DNA of 46,818 nucleotides from Mariniblastus sp. (GCA_014237975.1 JABACA010000020.1:1-46818), one strand, 5' to 3'. Counted from the stretch's first letter, positions 1 to 9,836 are shown. Notes: generated by a model not told the origin, from the sequence alone. Made by a program: numbers and translations.

Positions 1-146
1 CCCACGCGAGTTGCCAAGGAAACCATAGCCACCATCAAAAAACAAGCCGCTACCAAAACCCAGACGGCACGATAGCCCAGTTGCGCGCCTATTTTTGAAC
101 TGGTCAGGATGCTACCGGGACCGCACACGACCGCGGCGACAATCAT
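1..146 (-). CDS. Nramp-like metal ion transporter, N-terminal fragment (runs off window)
   Basis: Only the first 48 or so codons are inside the window. The minus-strand reading contains [19 protein letters not shown] followed by a hydrophobic helix. This resembles the first helices of the Nramp divalent-metal transporter family, where a GPG/DPG turn breaks helix 1 and contributes to the metal site. The Asp-Pro-Gly-Asn of classical Nramp proteins is replaced here by GPGS, as I recall for many bacterial Nramp-related proteins, so the substrate cannot be inferred. The first ATG in frame is at 146. The frame stays open upstream to about 231 (Ser-Ile-Gly-Pro-Ala precedes the Met) but offers no ATG, GTG or TTG. 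It follows the Gfo/Idh/MocA gene on the same strand, 74 bp after its stop, and may be co-transcribed. Family moderately sure; exact start uncertain. Confidence 0.6.
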   Translation of the reverse strand, partial: MIVAAVVCGPGSILTSSKIGAQLGYRAVWVLVAACFLMVAMVSLATRV

Positions 147-220
147 GGCCGGTCCAATGGAACGAATAAACGACTTATGTTTGTTTGGATGAATTATGGG
201 GTTCGCCCTGTTCTTTCTTG

Positions 221-1297
221 CTATGGTTCGTCAACGTTTTTTGCGGGGTGAATATTGAGTTCGGCCAGCTTCTGGTCAGCTTGGGTTTGGGCAGAATCGA
301 TGACTGCTTGGAGTAAAACCCGTTCACCATCGAGTCGTTTGCTTTCATCGGCGGCCTTCATAAACGCATAGATCTCGATCGTTTCGTCAGCTGCGACCGG
401 AGGCTTGCCTGTCTGAAAAAACCTGGCAATTTCCGTAACCAGCGAAGCATATCCCTCGTTTCCTCCCGTAGATTCCTGACCCTCTGTACCAAAAACGGTG
501 CCCCCGTACTTGTGGGGTCCGGTTCGTGTTCCGCGAAACGTCCCGATACGACCTTCCTGCCAAAGGCCTACAACGACGTCCGTTGTATCGGTACTAGTTC
601 GTGAAACGGACTGGCAACCCGTTCCCATCACGGTAAATAGCTGTTCGACGCCGTGAATGCCGTACCAAAACAGGTCGGGATGCGTAGGCTCAATGGTTGC
701 GGGGCTGTATGTCTCGCAACCTAACACTTCACCAACCAGTTTTCCCTGTCGGGCCAGCTGGGCAGGTTTGGAAAATCGCAGACTGGACGAGGAAAACACT
801 GGCGTGCCCAGCCTGTTGGCAGCTTCAAAAATTGCGATGGCATCGACCAGTGAACCGGCAACGGGTTTGTCAATGAACGTTGGAATCCGGGCCTTCAATA
901 CCGGCAATACTTGCTGCAGGTGCGGTCGCCCGTCGTTGGTTTCCAACAGGACCGCATCGACAAGCTCAATCAGTTCGTCAATGGAATCAACAATCTCGAC
1001 ACCCATTTCTTGAATCTGTTGAGTGTATTTCGGAACCCGTGAAACGCTCGATTCGATATCGGGACTGCCCTTGGGAAAAGCGCATGTTACGCGACAACCG
1101 GAAAGCGGCGGTTTCGCGTCCGGGTCGTTCAGCAACTTGGTAAAAGCGATTGCATGCGACGTATCGAGGCCAATGATTCCGACTCGAATCGTCTTGCTGT
1201 GGTCGTCTTTATCCTGACTGCAGACGGAACGAGAATTCCCGGCCCAGGCGAAGCCCGTTAATAACACCAGGCAGAGTAGGTTTCTTGGGTCGAACAT
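221..1297 (-). CDS. Exported Gfo/Idh/MocA-like oxidoreductase
   Basis: 358 residues. A hydrophobic signal peptide (residues about 7-20, ending near Ala-Trp-Ala-Gly) is followed at about residue 38 by a Rossmann strand-turn, [15 protein letters not shown]. The dinucleotide-binding glycine pattern is altered to GLDTSH, a variant I associate with a planctomycete and Verrucomicrobia branch of the family. FIDKPVAGS near residue 140 corresponds to the EKP motif, with Asp for Glu. The C-terminal half is the alpha/beta substrate domain. Members usually oxidise or reduce sugars or inositol-like compounds with NAD(P), but export outside the cytoplasm makes a tightly bound cofactor or a non-classical role possible. 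The start ATG at 1297 lies 12 bp after the stop of the upstream MocA-type gene, so the two are probably co-translated. Substrate unknown. Confidence 0.8.
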   Translation of the reverse strand: MFDPRNLLCLVLLTGFAWAGNSRSVCSQDKDDHSKTIRVGIIGLDTSHAIAFTKLLNDPDAKPPLSGCRVTCAFPKGSPDIESSVSRVPKYTQQIQEMGVEIVDSIDELIELVDAVLLETNDGRPHLQQVLPVLKARIPTFIDKPVAGSLVDAIAIFEAANRLGTPVFSSSSLRFSKPAQLARQGKLVGEVLGCETYSPATIEPTHPDLFWYGIHGVEQLFTVMGTGCQSVSRTSTDTTDVVVGLWQEGRIGTFRGTRTGPHKYGGTVFGTEGQESTGGNEGYASLVTEIARFFQTGKPPVAADETIEIYAFMKAADESKRLDGERVLLQAVIDSAQTQADQKLAELNIHPAKNVDEP

Positions 1298-1309
1298 GGG
1301 TCAGCTCTT

Positions 1310-2629
1310 TCAGTCAAATTCGGGCAGAACGTAACCTTTACGGTATTCGTAATGCAGCAGATCATTGGCCTGTTTGTTATTAACAAATATCTCGGCTTCG
1401 GAATCCCAGGTTAGCCGCTGGCCGGTTGCTAATGAGATGTTGGCCATATGTGCGAACAGGGTCGATCGATGGCCTTCGATCAAAGGACAACGTGGCTGTT
1501 TTCGGCTTTTGACGCAGTCCAGAAAATCCCGCACGTGGTCAGCGGTGGCGTCGGCTGGTGTCGTAGCCACCTCGTGCGGTTCTGCCCGCGGACCCTTCTT
1601 TTGAAATTGTCCCGGCTTTTCCGGCAGCACTCGAAAACCGGAAGAGGACCCGTGGACAGTGCCCATGGTTCCCCGCAACTCCAGTTCACCCCAATCCAGC
1701 ATCGATGTGCTGCTGGCTTCGTACTGCCCGAACACCAACAGTGAACCTCCCGGCAATTCGAAGATCGCTTCCGCTGTGTCGGGAATGGTTCGATCGTCGT
1801 CAATTGCGTAATTGCCGCCGATACAAACGGCGGACCGGGGAGCAGCCTCACCCAGAATCCAACGAATGACGTCAAAGTAATGAACGCCCCAGTTACCCAT
1901 TTGCGACGAGTAATTTTGCCACCAGCGGAATTTGTACGGCGCAATGTTGTCCTGGTACGGTTGCACCTGGCGCGGCCCCAGCCAACGATCCCAATTCAAC
2001 CCTGCCGGTGGTGAGGCCGGTTGCCGACGACCCATTCCATCCGGAAACATGTTGTTCAACCGATAGGCGCGCGAAACGGTGATCTGGCCAGCGCCATCGT
2101 CCTGAATGAATTCACGGAGCCGTTGATAGCTGTCCATGGAACGTCGCTGCAGGCCGACTTGAACAACCCTACCGAATTTTTCTGCAGCCTTAACCATTCG
2201 TTGTCCTTCGACAATCGTCGCAGCAAGCGGTTTTTCAACGTACACATCTTTGCCTGCCGAGACTGCGTTGATTGTTTGCAACGCATGCCAGTGATCGGGT
2301 GTCGCGACAACAATCGCATCGATGTCGGCGCGATCAAGCAAGTTACGATACTCATTGGTTACGTAAAGATGACTGCCCTGTTCTTTTTGGAAACGATCGA
2401 GGTATGGTTGAAACACGTCTGCAGCGGCAACAATTTTGCAATCGTCATGTTGCGAGAAAGCATTGAGCAGTTGCTGTCCACGATTGCCGACCCCTACAAA
2501 ACCTACGCCAATGGTCTCATTCCGATCGATGTTGGCAGACTCGACCCGGGAATGGATACCGGTCGCAACGATGCCGGCCGCTGCAACACCCGCCTTGGTA
2601 AACTGTCTTCGGTCAAGTTGGTTAGACAT
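1310..2629 (-). CDS. Gfo/Idh/MocA family oxidoreductase with twin-arginine leader
   Basis: 439 residues. The N-terminus has the Tat-type motif DRRQFTKAGVAAAGIVATG, so the folded, cofactor-loaded protein is probably exported. The Rossmann fold starts near residue 40 with VGFVGVGNRGQQLL. The EKP motif appears as YVEKPLAATIVEGQRM at about 130-145, its Lys being the usual catalytic/nicotinamide-contacting residue. The C-terminal domain has the WDRWLGP and NWGVHYFDVIRWILG segments common in exported planctomycete members. Family knowledge: NAD(P)-linked oxidation or reduction of sugars or sugar acids. The start at 2629 is supported by AAGGAAGC about 7 nt upstream. It is followed at 12 bp by a second, more divergent MocA-type gene, and preceded by an amidohydrolase on the same strand, consistent with one catabolic operon. 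Confidence 0.88.
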   Translation of the reverse strand: MSNQLDRRQFTKAGVAAAGIVATGIHSRVESANIDRNETIGVGFVGVGNRGQQLLNAFSQHDDCKIVAAADVFQPYLDRFQKEQGSHLYVTNEYRNLLDRADIDAIVVATPDHWHALQTINAVSAGKDVYVEKPLAATIVEGQRMVKAAEKFGRVVQVGLQRRSMDSYQRLREFIQDDGAGQITVSRAYRLNNMFPDGMGRRQPASPPAGLNWDRWLGPRQVQPYQDNIAPYKFRWWQNYSSQMGNWGVHYFDVIRWILGEAAPRSAVCIGGNYAIDDDRTIPDTAEAIFELPGGSLLVFGQYEASSTSMLDWGELELRGTMGTVHGSSSGFRVLPEKPGQFQKKGPRAEPHEVATTPADATADHVRDFLDCVKSRKQPRCPLIEGHRSTLFAHMANISLATGQRLTWDSEAEIFVNNKQANDLLHYEYRKGYVLPEFD

Positions 2630-2724
2630 GTGCTTCCTTTATCGCCCGATCCAAGCTCATTGGACATTGTCCATGTATGCCGCAACTGGCTGGCAGACAC
2701 GATCCACTCAAGCCTTCAATGTAT

Positions 2725-3756
2725 CTATTCATCATCGATAATAGCGTGTGCGTTATCTCGAAAGATTTTTTGTTGTACATCAACCGGCAATTTTAATTCA
2801 TCGAATAATTCAAATTGATTGACGGCCTGTTTATCAGCCAGGTAGTCGGTACCGAACATGATTTTGTCAGCATTGCGAATCATGAACTCCCGCCCGAAAT
2901 CCAGGTCTCGGCGGATCGCATTGTGACCGCTTCCTGCGGATAGATCGGCATAGAGATTTGGATAATCGCCCAACAAACGATCAAGCGCACCATTTTTCGC
3001 GACTTGACCCCGGGGGTATCCGCCCAAATCCCTTTGGGTGGCTGCGCCACAGATGGAGGCCCACCATCCGGGACCATGGCCTATCAGAGTAGTCTCGGGA
3101 GCAGCCTTTAGCAGTCGTTCCAACCCTGGCAATCCGGGCACATCTTTGTTTCGGTCGTTGTCCAGATGAAACAGTACTGGCAACCCAGTTTCCCCGCAGG
3201 CCTTTAACAACTCGATGTTCCTCGGGTCGTCAATGGCGCCGCCCCATTTGTGTTCACCGAATCCCCGCGCGCCCGCATTCTTGTAACGTCCAAGTAGATC
3301 AACGAAATGTTTAAAGCCACCAAACACATCCGTTCGCGGATCAACGACACAAAAAGGAATCAGTCGATCTCGAAAGGGCCTGGTTTCCTCCAGAACAAAT
3401 TCCGTCGTAATGGGGTAATACCAGGCTTCCGGAGAGATTAACGGCAGGACCCATGCTTGCCCTATATCGTGAACGTCCATCCATCGAAGCAGATTTCGGG
3501 CGGTTAGCTCGCCACGTTCATTCCACGGCTGCGTTATGTGCACGTGTACATCAACGAACTTCCGGTCTGCCCGTGTTGGCTGGGCACCGAGTTCATTCGT
3601 CTGGTCCTCTCGTTCGGAGTAAGCGGAGGCACCGTTTGGATCATGGCTTGTGGGATCAGAAGCCTTTCGAAGCTTTGCCGAATTCAACGGGACGCCGGCC
3701 GCAAATCCCGAATACGCGACCGCCTTGGATAGGAACTTTCTTCGGTTTGGTTTCAT
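2725..3756 (-). CDS. Exported amidohydrolase (amidohydrolase_2, TIM-barrel)
   Basis: 343 residues from the chosen ATG. A TTG 24 bp upstream (3780) would add eight residues ahead of the RR leader and looks less likely. The leader NRRKFLSKAVAYSGFAAG resembles a Tat signal. The first barrel strand carries FVDVHVHITQPW (Asp69, His71, His73), the metal-binding HxH of amidohydrolases. FHLDNDRN and IGHGPGWW supply further candidate metal or substrate histidines, and GTDYLADKQ near the C-terminus supplies the usual final Asp. These features fit the metal-dependent hydrolase/decarboxylase family. Neighbours are two MocA-type oxidoreductases downstream and a heme-bearing dehydrogenase upstream, so it may open a lactone or process a sugar-derived intermediate. 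Substrate not readable from the sequence. Confidence 0.82.
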   Translation of the reverse strand: MKPNRRKFLSKAVAYSGFAAGVPLNSAKLRKASDPTSHDPNGASAYSEREDQTNELGAQPTRADRKFVDVHVHITQPWNERGELTARNLLRWMDVHDIGQAWVLPLISPEAWYYPITTEFVLEETRPFRDRLIPFCVVDPRTDVFGGFKHFVDLLGRYKNAGARGFGEHKWGGAIDDPRNIELLKACGETGLPVLFHLDNDRNKDVPGLPGLERLLKAAPETTLIGHGPGWWASICGAATQRDLGGYPRGQVAKNGALDRLLGDYPNLYADLSAGSGHNAIRRDLDFGREFMIRNADKIMFGTDYLADKQAVNQFELFDELKLPVDVQQKIFRDNAHAIIDDE

Positions 3757-3850
3757 GAATGCCACTTTGTTTGAAGTCAACTTTACTTAACCATGCATGG
3801 GCATCTGCCTCAACGTTCCGATTTCTTGGATAATGTAACAACCATTCTGG

Positions 3851-6800
3851 TCAGCTCCCTTGATTTAGCAAGTACTGAATCAAATCTGCCATTGCCTGCG
3901 GATCGATATCCTGTTCCAGGTTTTCCGGCATCAGAGACAAGGTCGTGCTCTTCATTTCATCAATATCGTCTCGCAAAATAGCTTCTGTCTTGCCTTGTGA
4001 GTCTTGCAGTACAATCGTCGTCGCGGTTTCACTTGAAATAACGCCCAACAGGGTCCGCCCGTCCATTAGCAACACCTGATACGATAAATATCGCGGATCG
4101 ACTTCTCGATTTGGGTCTAGGATATTCGTGACCATCGCCGCAATGCCGCGATTGGCAAACGCTGCCAGGTTGGGACCGATTTGGTTTCCGTAATTGTCCA
4201 GGCGATGACAGCTCGCGCAGCTTTTTCGAAACAACTCTTTGCCCCGGCTGGCGTCTCCTTCAAGGATGTTCAGCTGCTCTACATAATGATCCGTCAATCG
4301 AGCCCCAGTAACCGCGCCGCGATCAAACAATCTCTTAGCGGTGGCCTGTAGGGTTGGCACTTCGTGACGCATGAGACGTTGCCGCGTAGCCGCGTCAACA
4401 AACACCGGGCTTAATTTCTTTTGTTCGATCGACGCCAGCAGCAGCTTGGTCCAATGATTACGGCTCACTAGAACTTGCAGGATTCGGGCACGCAACTCCG
4501 GATTCAAACCGTCGATCTGGTTCATCAAAATGGTCCCGATTTCGTCCGAGCCCGATTGACTCGCCAGCGAGATTGCCGCCTGTTTGATGGCGGGAGGTTC
4601 GCTGGTTTCCAGCAGCAGCTCCAGGAGCTCGGTTCCGACTGCGGGCAAGTCCAGGGACAAAACATTGATTGCCATCACGCGATGACGAATCATGTTTGAA
4701 CGGTTGCTTGCTACGGACCGAGCTTTGGCTACCGCCCGCGCCTTGATAGACGGAAAATCCAGGTCCGATTTTTTCAGCTCGCTATTCAGAGACTGCAGGC
4801 TGGAATTCGGCATCTTCACGAAATTCGCAACCAATTCACCCAGCAAAAGTTCATTTTCTGTCGGCCACTGTTCTAGAATTCTGGCAATCGAATTCAAATC
4901 GCCTTCATCGGGAAGCCGGGCAATCTGTGACGCCAATGCCAAAATGAGGGAACGGCAGTTTTTCAGTGTCTCGGGGTGCCGGGCAACTCGTTTAACCAGA
5001 CATTCCAAAGTCGATCCACGGTTTCGGTGCGCCGAATTTGCCAAAGCGGTTTGCATCCACGAGTTATTGCCATCGCTGATCGCCAGGTCGGCAATCGCAT
5101 CGCAACTTTCCGAATCCAATTCACCGAGCGTCAACGCGATTTGAAACCGAACCTGGACATCCTCGTCAGTCGTCATGTTGCGGATCTGTTTTTCGAGTTC
5201 TTGATCAAGTTGTTTTTCTGCCAAGCGTAACGCATGAATGCGGACTTGCGGATGCGGATCACCCATGAGGACGATCAATTCTCCTGACTGGATGTGGTCC
5301 AGTTGCGCGAGCAAATACATCGAACGAATTCGCGTTTCAGGCCGTGCAGATCTTAACGCCGAATTCTTTTGGTCTCGTATCAATTGGATAATCGATGCCA
5401 ATTCGTGTTTCGGCCAGGACCTTTCGGATAACAATCGCGAGGCCGTTTGTCGATGCCAGCCGTTTTTGTGCCCGAGCATATGGACCAGCTGTTCGGGTGT
5501 TGCCTTGCCCGGCAACAGTCGACGCTCCGTAACGTGGTTGGCTGGAACGATGCGATACAGTCTTCCACGGTTGTTTCCGCTGTTTAAATCGAGGTGTTTT
5601 TTTATGATCGGCGGCAGGCTGGCAGGATGTTCGATCGTTTCACGATACATATCAAGCACGAACAACGATCCGTCCGGCGCGTTCGCCAACTGCACTGGCC
5701 GAAACCAGTTGTCAGAAGTTCGCAAGAATTCGGTATCGGACTCTGTGCGAATGGCCACCCGTTGAATCCCCTCCCCGACCAATTGCTTGCGGTGCACGAG
5801 GTTGCTCCCAACGTCGCCGACGAAGATGTTTCCAGTAAAGAGGGTTGGCAACAGGTCACCGTCATAGCAGGTGATGCCCGTGGCACTGGTAAAATAACCA
5901 GCTGCTCGACCGCCACCTTCGATGGGGCCCGTTACGAGTCCCTGGACGCGCAGCCGCGTACGCACTTTTCTCCAGGGCTCAACCGGGCTTACCCGAAACA
6001 CTTCAGCCGCCGGACCATCAGCAGCAATGTTGACACTCGAGCTGCCGATTGGTTGGCGCTTATTGCGTGCCGTGTAATTCTCTTCGAGAATGACTTGTTG
6101 ACAATGATTGCTGTTTGAACAAATAAAACGAGTTCCAAAGCGGTCAAATGTCATTCCAAACTGACTGCCGCCCGAGATTGGAACCAGCCTCAAGTCCGTG
6201 GGGTCGATTGCGAAGTCACGGCCGCCGACATCAATGGGCGGTTGGACGCCCAGTGAAATGTTTGCCGGCAGTGTTCCCTCGGGAATTTCGGTTCGCAGAA
6301 TACGGCCAGCCATTCCCCCACTGGAACCGTAAATCCGATTATCGATCCCCCACTGAAAGTTGTTCGGCAATCGTTGAACGTTGGATGTCCCAAAACCAGT
6401 CAATAGAATTTGGCGTACGTCGGCCGTCCCATCGTCATCCAGATCTCGGAGATAAATGATGTCAGGAGCATCGCCAACCAGAATGCCGCCATATGCGCAG
6501 ACGACTGCCGTTGGCCAGCGGAAATTGCTGGCAAAGACGGTTGCCCGGTCGAATTGACCATCGTGATCGGAATCTTCCAGAACTTTAACCTGACCCAGTA
6601 ACTGGTCTGCCCCCTCGCTGTATCCTCGCATCTCCACAACGTAGGCCCGGCCGAACTCATCGAACGTCATCGCCACGGGATCACTGATCATTGGCTCGCA
6701 CGCAACCAATTCAATCTTCAATTCGTCTGCAATCTCGAATTGCCGAAGCGCACTTTGAGGATCGAGTGGAGCAATTCGCTGAAGTTGATCGGTATAATCA

Positions 6801-6910
6801 CGGTTTAAGGAATCTTGCCCGACAGCCAGTTGTGCAAAGCAGGCGTATAAAAAAAAGCATACGGCAAACTGCCTGGTTGTTTGGTTCTCGATCATCTCTT
6901 CGATTTCCAT
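3851..6910 (-). CDS. PVC-type dehydrogenase: beta-propeller, HEAT-like helices and C-terminal heme c
   Basis: About 1019 residues from ATG 6910 (an ATG at 6895 is also possible; a TTG lies at 6913). A signal peptide (FAVCFFLYACFAQLAVGQ) is followed by a propeller-like domain resembling glucose/sorbosone or membrane-bound dehydrogenases (about 50-440, with FDEFGRAYVVEMRGYS and FVLDMYRETIEHP). Next comes a helical HEAT-like stretch (about 470-860). The C-terminus is a mono-heme cytochrome domain with CASCH near residue 899, then a conserved GPNLAAFANRG segment and a small beta domain. Such proteins are frequent in Planctomycetes and are thought to oxidise sugars or alcohols outside the cytoplasm, passing electrons to the heme. 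The catalytic cofactor is not evident. It lies 25 bp downstream of the FAD oxidoreductase stop on the same strand, which suggests coexpression. Confidence 0.87.
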   Translation of the reverse strand: MEIEEMIENQTTRQFAVCFFLYACFAQLAVGQDSLNRDYTDQLQRIAPLDPQSALRQFEIADELKIELVACEPMISDPVAMTFDEFGRAYVVEMRGYSEGADQLLGQVKVLEDSDHDGQFDRATVFASNFRWPTAVVCAYGGILVGDAPDIIYLRDLDDDGTADVRQILLTGFGTSNVQRLPNNFQWGIDNRIYGSSGGMAGRILRTEIPEGTLPANISLGVQPPIDVGGRDFAIDPTDLRLVPISGGSQFGMTFDRFGTRFICSNSNHCQQVILEENYTARNKRQPIGSSSVNIAADGPAAEVFRVSPVEPWRKVRTRLRVQGLVTGPIEGGGRAAGYFTSATGITCYDGDLLPTLFTGNIFVGDVGSNLVHRKQLVGEGIQRVAIRTESDTEFLRTSDNWFRPVQLANAPDGSLFVLDMYRETIEHPASLPPIIKKHLDLNSGNNRGRLYRIVPANHVTERRLLPGKATPEQLVHMLGHKNGWHRQTASRLLSERSWPKHELASIIQLIRDQKNSALRSARPETRIRSMYLLAQLDHIQSGELIVLMGDPHPQVRIHALRLAEKQLDQELEKQIRNMTTDEDVQVRFQIALTLGELDSESCDAIADLAISDGNNSWMQTALANSAHRNRGSTLECLVKRVARHPETLKNCRSLILALASQIARLPDEGDLNSIARILEQWPTENELLLGELVANFVKMPNSSLQSLNSELKKSDLDFPSIKARAVAKARSVASNRSNMIRHRVMAINVLSLDLPAVGTELLELLLETSEPPAIKQAAISLASQSGSDEIGTILMNQIDGLNPELRARILQVLVSRNHWTKLLLASIEQKKLSPVFVDAATRQRLMRHEVPTLQATAKRLFDRGAVTGARLTDHYVEQLNILEGDASRGKELFRKSCASCHRLDNYGNQIGPNLAAFANRGIAAMVTNILDPNREVDPRYLSYQVLLMDGRTLLGVISSETATTIVLQDSQGKTEAILRDDIDEMKSTTLSLMPENLEQDIDPQAMADLIQYLLNQGS

Positions 6911-6935
6911 CAACTTTCACGGACTTGAGGCGTGT

Positions 6936-9218
6936 CTATTGAATCGCGATCAGCTTTCCAGAGCGCAGTTTCATTAAGGGTCCCTCTTTTTTCTTACTGC
7001 GAATCCGTACGACATGGACACCGACAGGCAGCTCGAACTGTCCGACTTGCTTCGATTCAAATTTGTCCCAGCTGATCGTTGACTCGACTTCGTGCGTTAA
7101 CGGCGGATTGTTTTGGCCGACGATGACTTCGAAGCTACCGCCCGCATCCTCCTTGGCACACGAAATCTCCAATTCCAGGGTGAATTGTCCTGCTTGTTTG
7201 ACGTCCACGATCCACTGTGCTTCGTCCCCCATGGAACGCCAATAACCGAGCGAGTCACGGGCCGCCTCGTACCGCAGTTGCCGCCCGCTGACGATCGCCT
7301 CACTCGCCCGCATGACAAAATGGTTGTCCGCATTGGCAACATGCTGTTTATGCTTGCCGGCACCCGTTTCCATCAGGTTGCGCAAGTGACCGTAGTACGC
7401 TGTGTAAACATCTCGTGGTTTGCATTTCTGCTTTTTGCAAACCGACGCCGCCATGCCGACGATTTCGCCCATGCTGCCGGTTGTTTTCATGACACGAACT
7501 GCCCCGAGGGCTTCGTGTGTGACACTGATATCCCGTCCCGCCATAAACAGGTTGTCGATGTTTCGGCTGTAAAGACAGCGATATGGGACCCAGTAAGGAC
7601 CCTTGTAGGTGTATCCTTTGCCATGCGTAAAGTCCGCGATGAACTCGTCGCCTTCGTGTCCTTTTTTATATTTCTCAGCCGGGAAATGCGTATCGATTCC
7701 CCAGGTGCAAGGAAAGCATCCATCTGTGAATTTTTTGTCATCGCGCAAGTCTTCGGCGGTGAGAATGACGTCGCCAAGCAGTCTTCGTGATTCGCGTTTA
7801 CCGGCGATATAGGCGACCCAATTCAATCGATGGGCAGGGTGTCTTTTTTCCACATTCTTGATGACGTCCCAGGCGCCATACATCGCGCGGAAGTTTTGAT
7901 CCCGCACGCGTTCCATATCCTTGATCGGGTCGCGGTCAAAACCACTTTCCCAAAACCAGTTACCCAAGCTGATTGGTTTATTATCCGCATCCGGTTTGGG
8001 TGCCTTGTCACCATCGGTTCGACCCGGAAATGGCTTGTCCGTCAAATCAACCGCCCACGGGCAGCGTGGAAACGATGCGTTTTCACAGGCGGTCTGCATT
8101 TCCGAAGAGAGTGGATCTTCATCTTCGCACAGGCACTTGATATTCCAAAGATTACTCGCCCCCATATGTTTTTTGTCGGTCTGGTCAAAGTCGGCACCGG
8201 CAAGGTAACCGAGAGCGCCATCGCCTGTGCTGTCGAGGAACAGATGGCCGCGAACCTTTGTTTGAACCGCACTGCGAACATGTTGGCAAACGACCCATTG
8301 GATCGATCCTTTGTCGGCATAGGCTTTGTTCATTCGCTGCTCCAGGAACAGCGTGATATTCGGTTCGGATTTCGCAACACGTAATTTTCGATCGTCGTCG
8401 AAGACATCTGCGTTTTGGGCGTTCTTCGAGTCTTTCCGCCTTTTGGGAACCAGCTCCATAACAACATCGCCCACCCGAGGATAGGGCAATTGATTGACAT
8501 GCCCTTCTGGCCAAACCCGAACTTCGGAACTGGAATTGCCGCCCAGGACGGGACGATCCTGAATCAAGGCGACCGTGAGCCCTTGCCTTGCCGCGGTGAC
8601 TGCCGCAGCTGTGCCTGCCATGCCGCCGCCCACAACGACCAGATCAAATGTTTTTGTTTCCGTTGGCACGGCCGCCAAGCCGAGTGCCTTGCGGCGGAAC
8701 TGTGCAAGTTCCTCGGGTTCGTTGGGAGGCGTCCAATCCTTCTCATTTGAAAAAAGGATCGCGTCACAGCGGCCTTCGAATCCAGTCAAGTCGTGAAGCG
8801 CTAACTCTGCCTTTTGATCGACGGTGACTTCGCCTCCAGGTTGCCAGTGCCATGGGTCACCCTCGGTTCCAAACGTCGTTTTCAACGGTTTTCCATCGAC
8901 AATCAACTGGAATTTGCCTGGAGCGCCGGGAACTTTCCAGGGAGCAACCCAGTCCCGGGTCCGCACCCACACTCGATAGCTGCCCGGTTTTGGGAAAGTG
9001 ATCGTCGTCTTCGCATCCTTAACGGGGATGCCCATTCCATGAGCCAGCATAAAGGGCGAGCCCATCAGGTCCATGAACTGCTGATCCAGCACCCAGCCAC
9101 CATGCTGTTCAAACTGCTCGGCCTCGACCAACACGGTGTCTGCTTTTAAAGAAAGTGGCGCAATACAAAAAGCGATTGCCAGAAAAAGGCAATGGCTTGC
9201 GTTTGGTCGTGGTTTCAT
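6936..9218 (-). CDS. Exported FAD-dependent oxidoreductase with N-terminal carbohydrate-binding-like domain
   Basis: 760 residues. A signal peptide (LFLAIAFCIAPLSLKAD) precedes a beta-sandwich-like domain (about 28-165) beginning VLVEAEQFEQHGGWV and containing FPKPGSYRVWVRTRDW, which resembles carbohydrate-binding or golvesin-like modules. At about residue 190 a classic FAD-binding motif appears, FDLVVVGGGMAGTAAAV, followed by GGNSSSEVRVWPEGH. This is the pattern of the FAD_oxidored family (PF12831-like). NLFMAGRDISVTHEALG near 590 is the second FAD-contacting region, and a short beta domain ends the protein. Probable role: flavin-linked oxidation of a glycan or sugar derivative in the periplasm. 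It is the first gene of the minus-strand run, and the 210 bp upstream is a divergent promoter region shared with the small secreted protein at 9429. Confidence 0.85.
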   Translation of the reverse strand: MKPRPNASHCLFLAIAFCIAPLSLKADTVLVEAEQFEQHGGWVLDQQFMDLMGSPFMLAHGMGIPVKDAKTTITFPKPGSYRVWVRTRDWVAPWKVPGAPGKFQLIVDGKPLKTTFGTEGDPWHWQPGGEVTVDQKAELALHDLTGFEGRCDAILFSNEKDWTPPNEPEELAQFRRKALGLAAVPTETKTFDLVVVGGGMAGTAAAVTAARQGLTVALIQDRPVLGGNSSSEVRVWPEGHVNQLPYPRVGDVVMELVPKRRKDSKNAQNADVFDDDRKLRVAKSEPNITLFLEQRMNKAYADKGSIQWVVCQHVRSAVQTKVRGHLFLDSTGDGALGYLAGADFDQTDKKHMGASNLWNIKCLCEDEDPLSSEMQTACENASFPRCPWAVDLTDKPFPGRTDGDKAPKPDADNKPISLGNWFWESGFDRDPIKDMERVRDQNFRAMYGAWDVIKNVEKRHPAHRLNWVAYIAGKRESRRLLGDVILTAEDLRDDKKFTDGCFPCTWGIDTHFPAEKYKKGHEGDEFIADFTHGKGYTYKGPYWVPYRCLYSRNIDNLFMAGRDISVTHEALGAVRVMKTTGSMGEIVGMAASVCKKQKCKPRDVYTAYYGHLRNLMETGAGKHKQHVANADNHFVMRASEAIVSGRQLRYEAARDSLGYWRSMGDEAQWIVDVKQAGQFTLELEISCAKEDAGGSFEVIVGQNNPPLTHEVESTISWDKFESKQVGQFELPVGVHVVRIRSKKKEGPLMKLRSGKLIAIQ

Positions 9219-9428
9219 AGTTGCTCAACCTTCAAAATAATATTCATATTCAAAAGTGCTTTCGTTCCATTCTAGCAAAATAATGAGAGCCGGATCAGTT
9301 TAACGACATTCGTTTTTCCCTTCTTCGCCTTTATGGCAGAGAAACGTTTTTTTCTTGTAACACCAACACAGAACTCCCGCTTTGGGTTGCATGAGACATT
9401 CCCTTGAGCAATTGTACGGAGCAAAAAA

Positions 9429-9836
9429 ATGAACAAATATCGACATTTACTGTTTTTTGTTATCTCGTCGTTAACGGTCTATTCGGCGTTAATGCAGGCT
9501 GGGCTGTCCATCAAGGCTGAACCTGTACAACCGCAGCTGGAGAGGTCATTTGTGCTGCTGCCGCAGACGGCGCCGGAGATACGTTTTGCATTTTCCTGTG
9601 AGGATGACTTGGAAATCTCAGGCCGATTGATTGCGGAGCATGTTGAAGATGCAGGAACAGCCAACGTTGAGCTCGTTAGGGTGAAAATGGTTACCAAACG
9701 TCCCCTCAATATCATCACGTTCTCAAGCCTGGCGGAAGACTGGTCACCCGGGCTATACCGATTGGAAATTATCCACCAAAACAAAGTCATCCACATCGAG
9801 TCTTACTTGATCGAGGAAGTGAACAACGATTTTTAG
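9429..9836 (+). CDS. Small exported protein of unknown function
   Basis: 135 residues. The N-terminus (LLFFVISSLTVYSALMQAG) is a signal peptide or anchor. The remainder is a short, mostly beta-looking chain with EIRFAFSCEDDLEISGRL and SPGLYRLEIIHQNKVIHIE, compatible with a single immunoglobulin-like or carboxypeptidase-regulatory-like domain, but I do not recognise a family. The start is supported by CGGAGC 7-9 nt upstream. It stands alone between the divergent FAD oxidoreductase and a hairpin at 9924, so it is probably a monocistronic unit. It has one Cys after the leader. Reality as a gene is likely; function unknown. Confidence 0.6.
   Translation: MNKYRHLLFFVISSLTVYSALMQAGLSIKAEPVQPQLERSFVLLPQTAPEIRFAFSCEDDLEISGRLIAEHVEDAGTANVELVRVKMVTKRPLNIITFSSLAEDWSPGLYRLEIIHQNKVIHIESYLIEEVNNDF

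Noticed and set aside
2021..2818. Plus-strand frame of 265 codons
   Set aside because: It is opposite the MocA-type gene and the spacer after the amidohydrolase; the minus-strand genes have family motifs.
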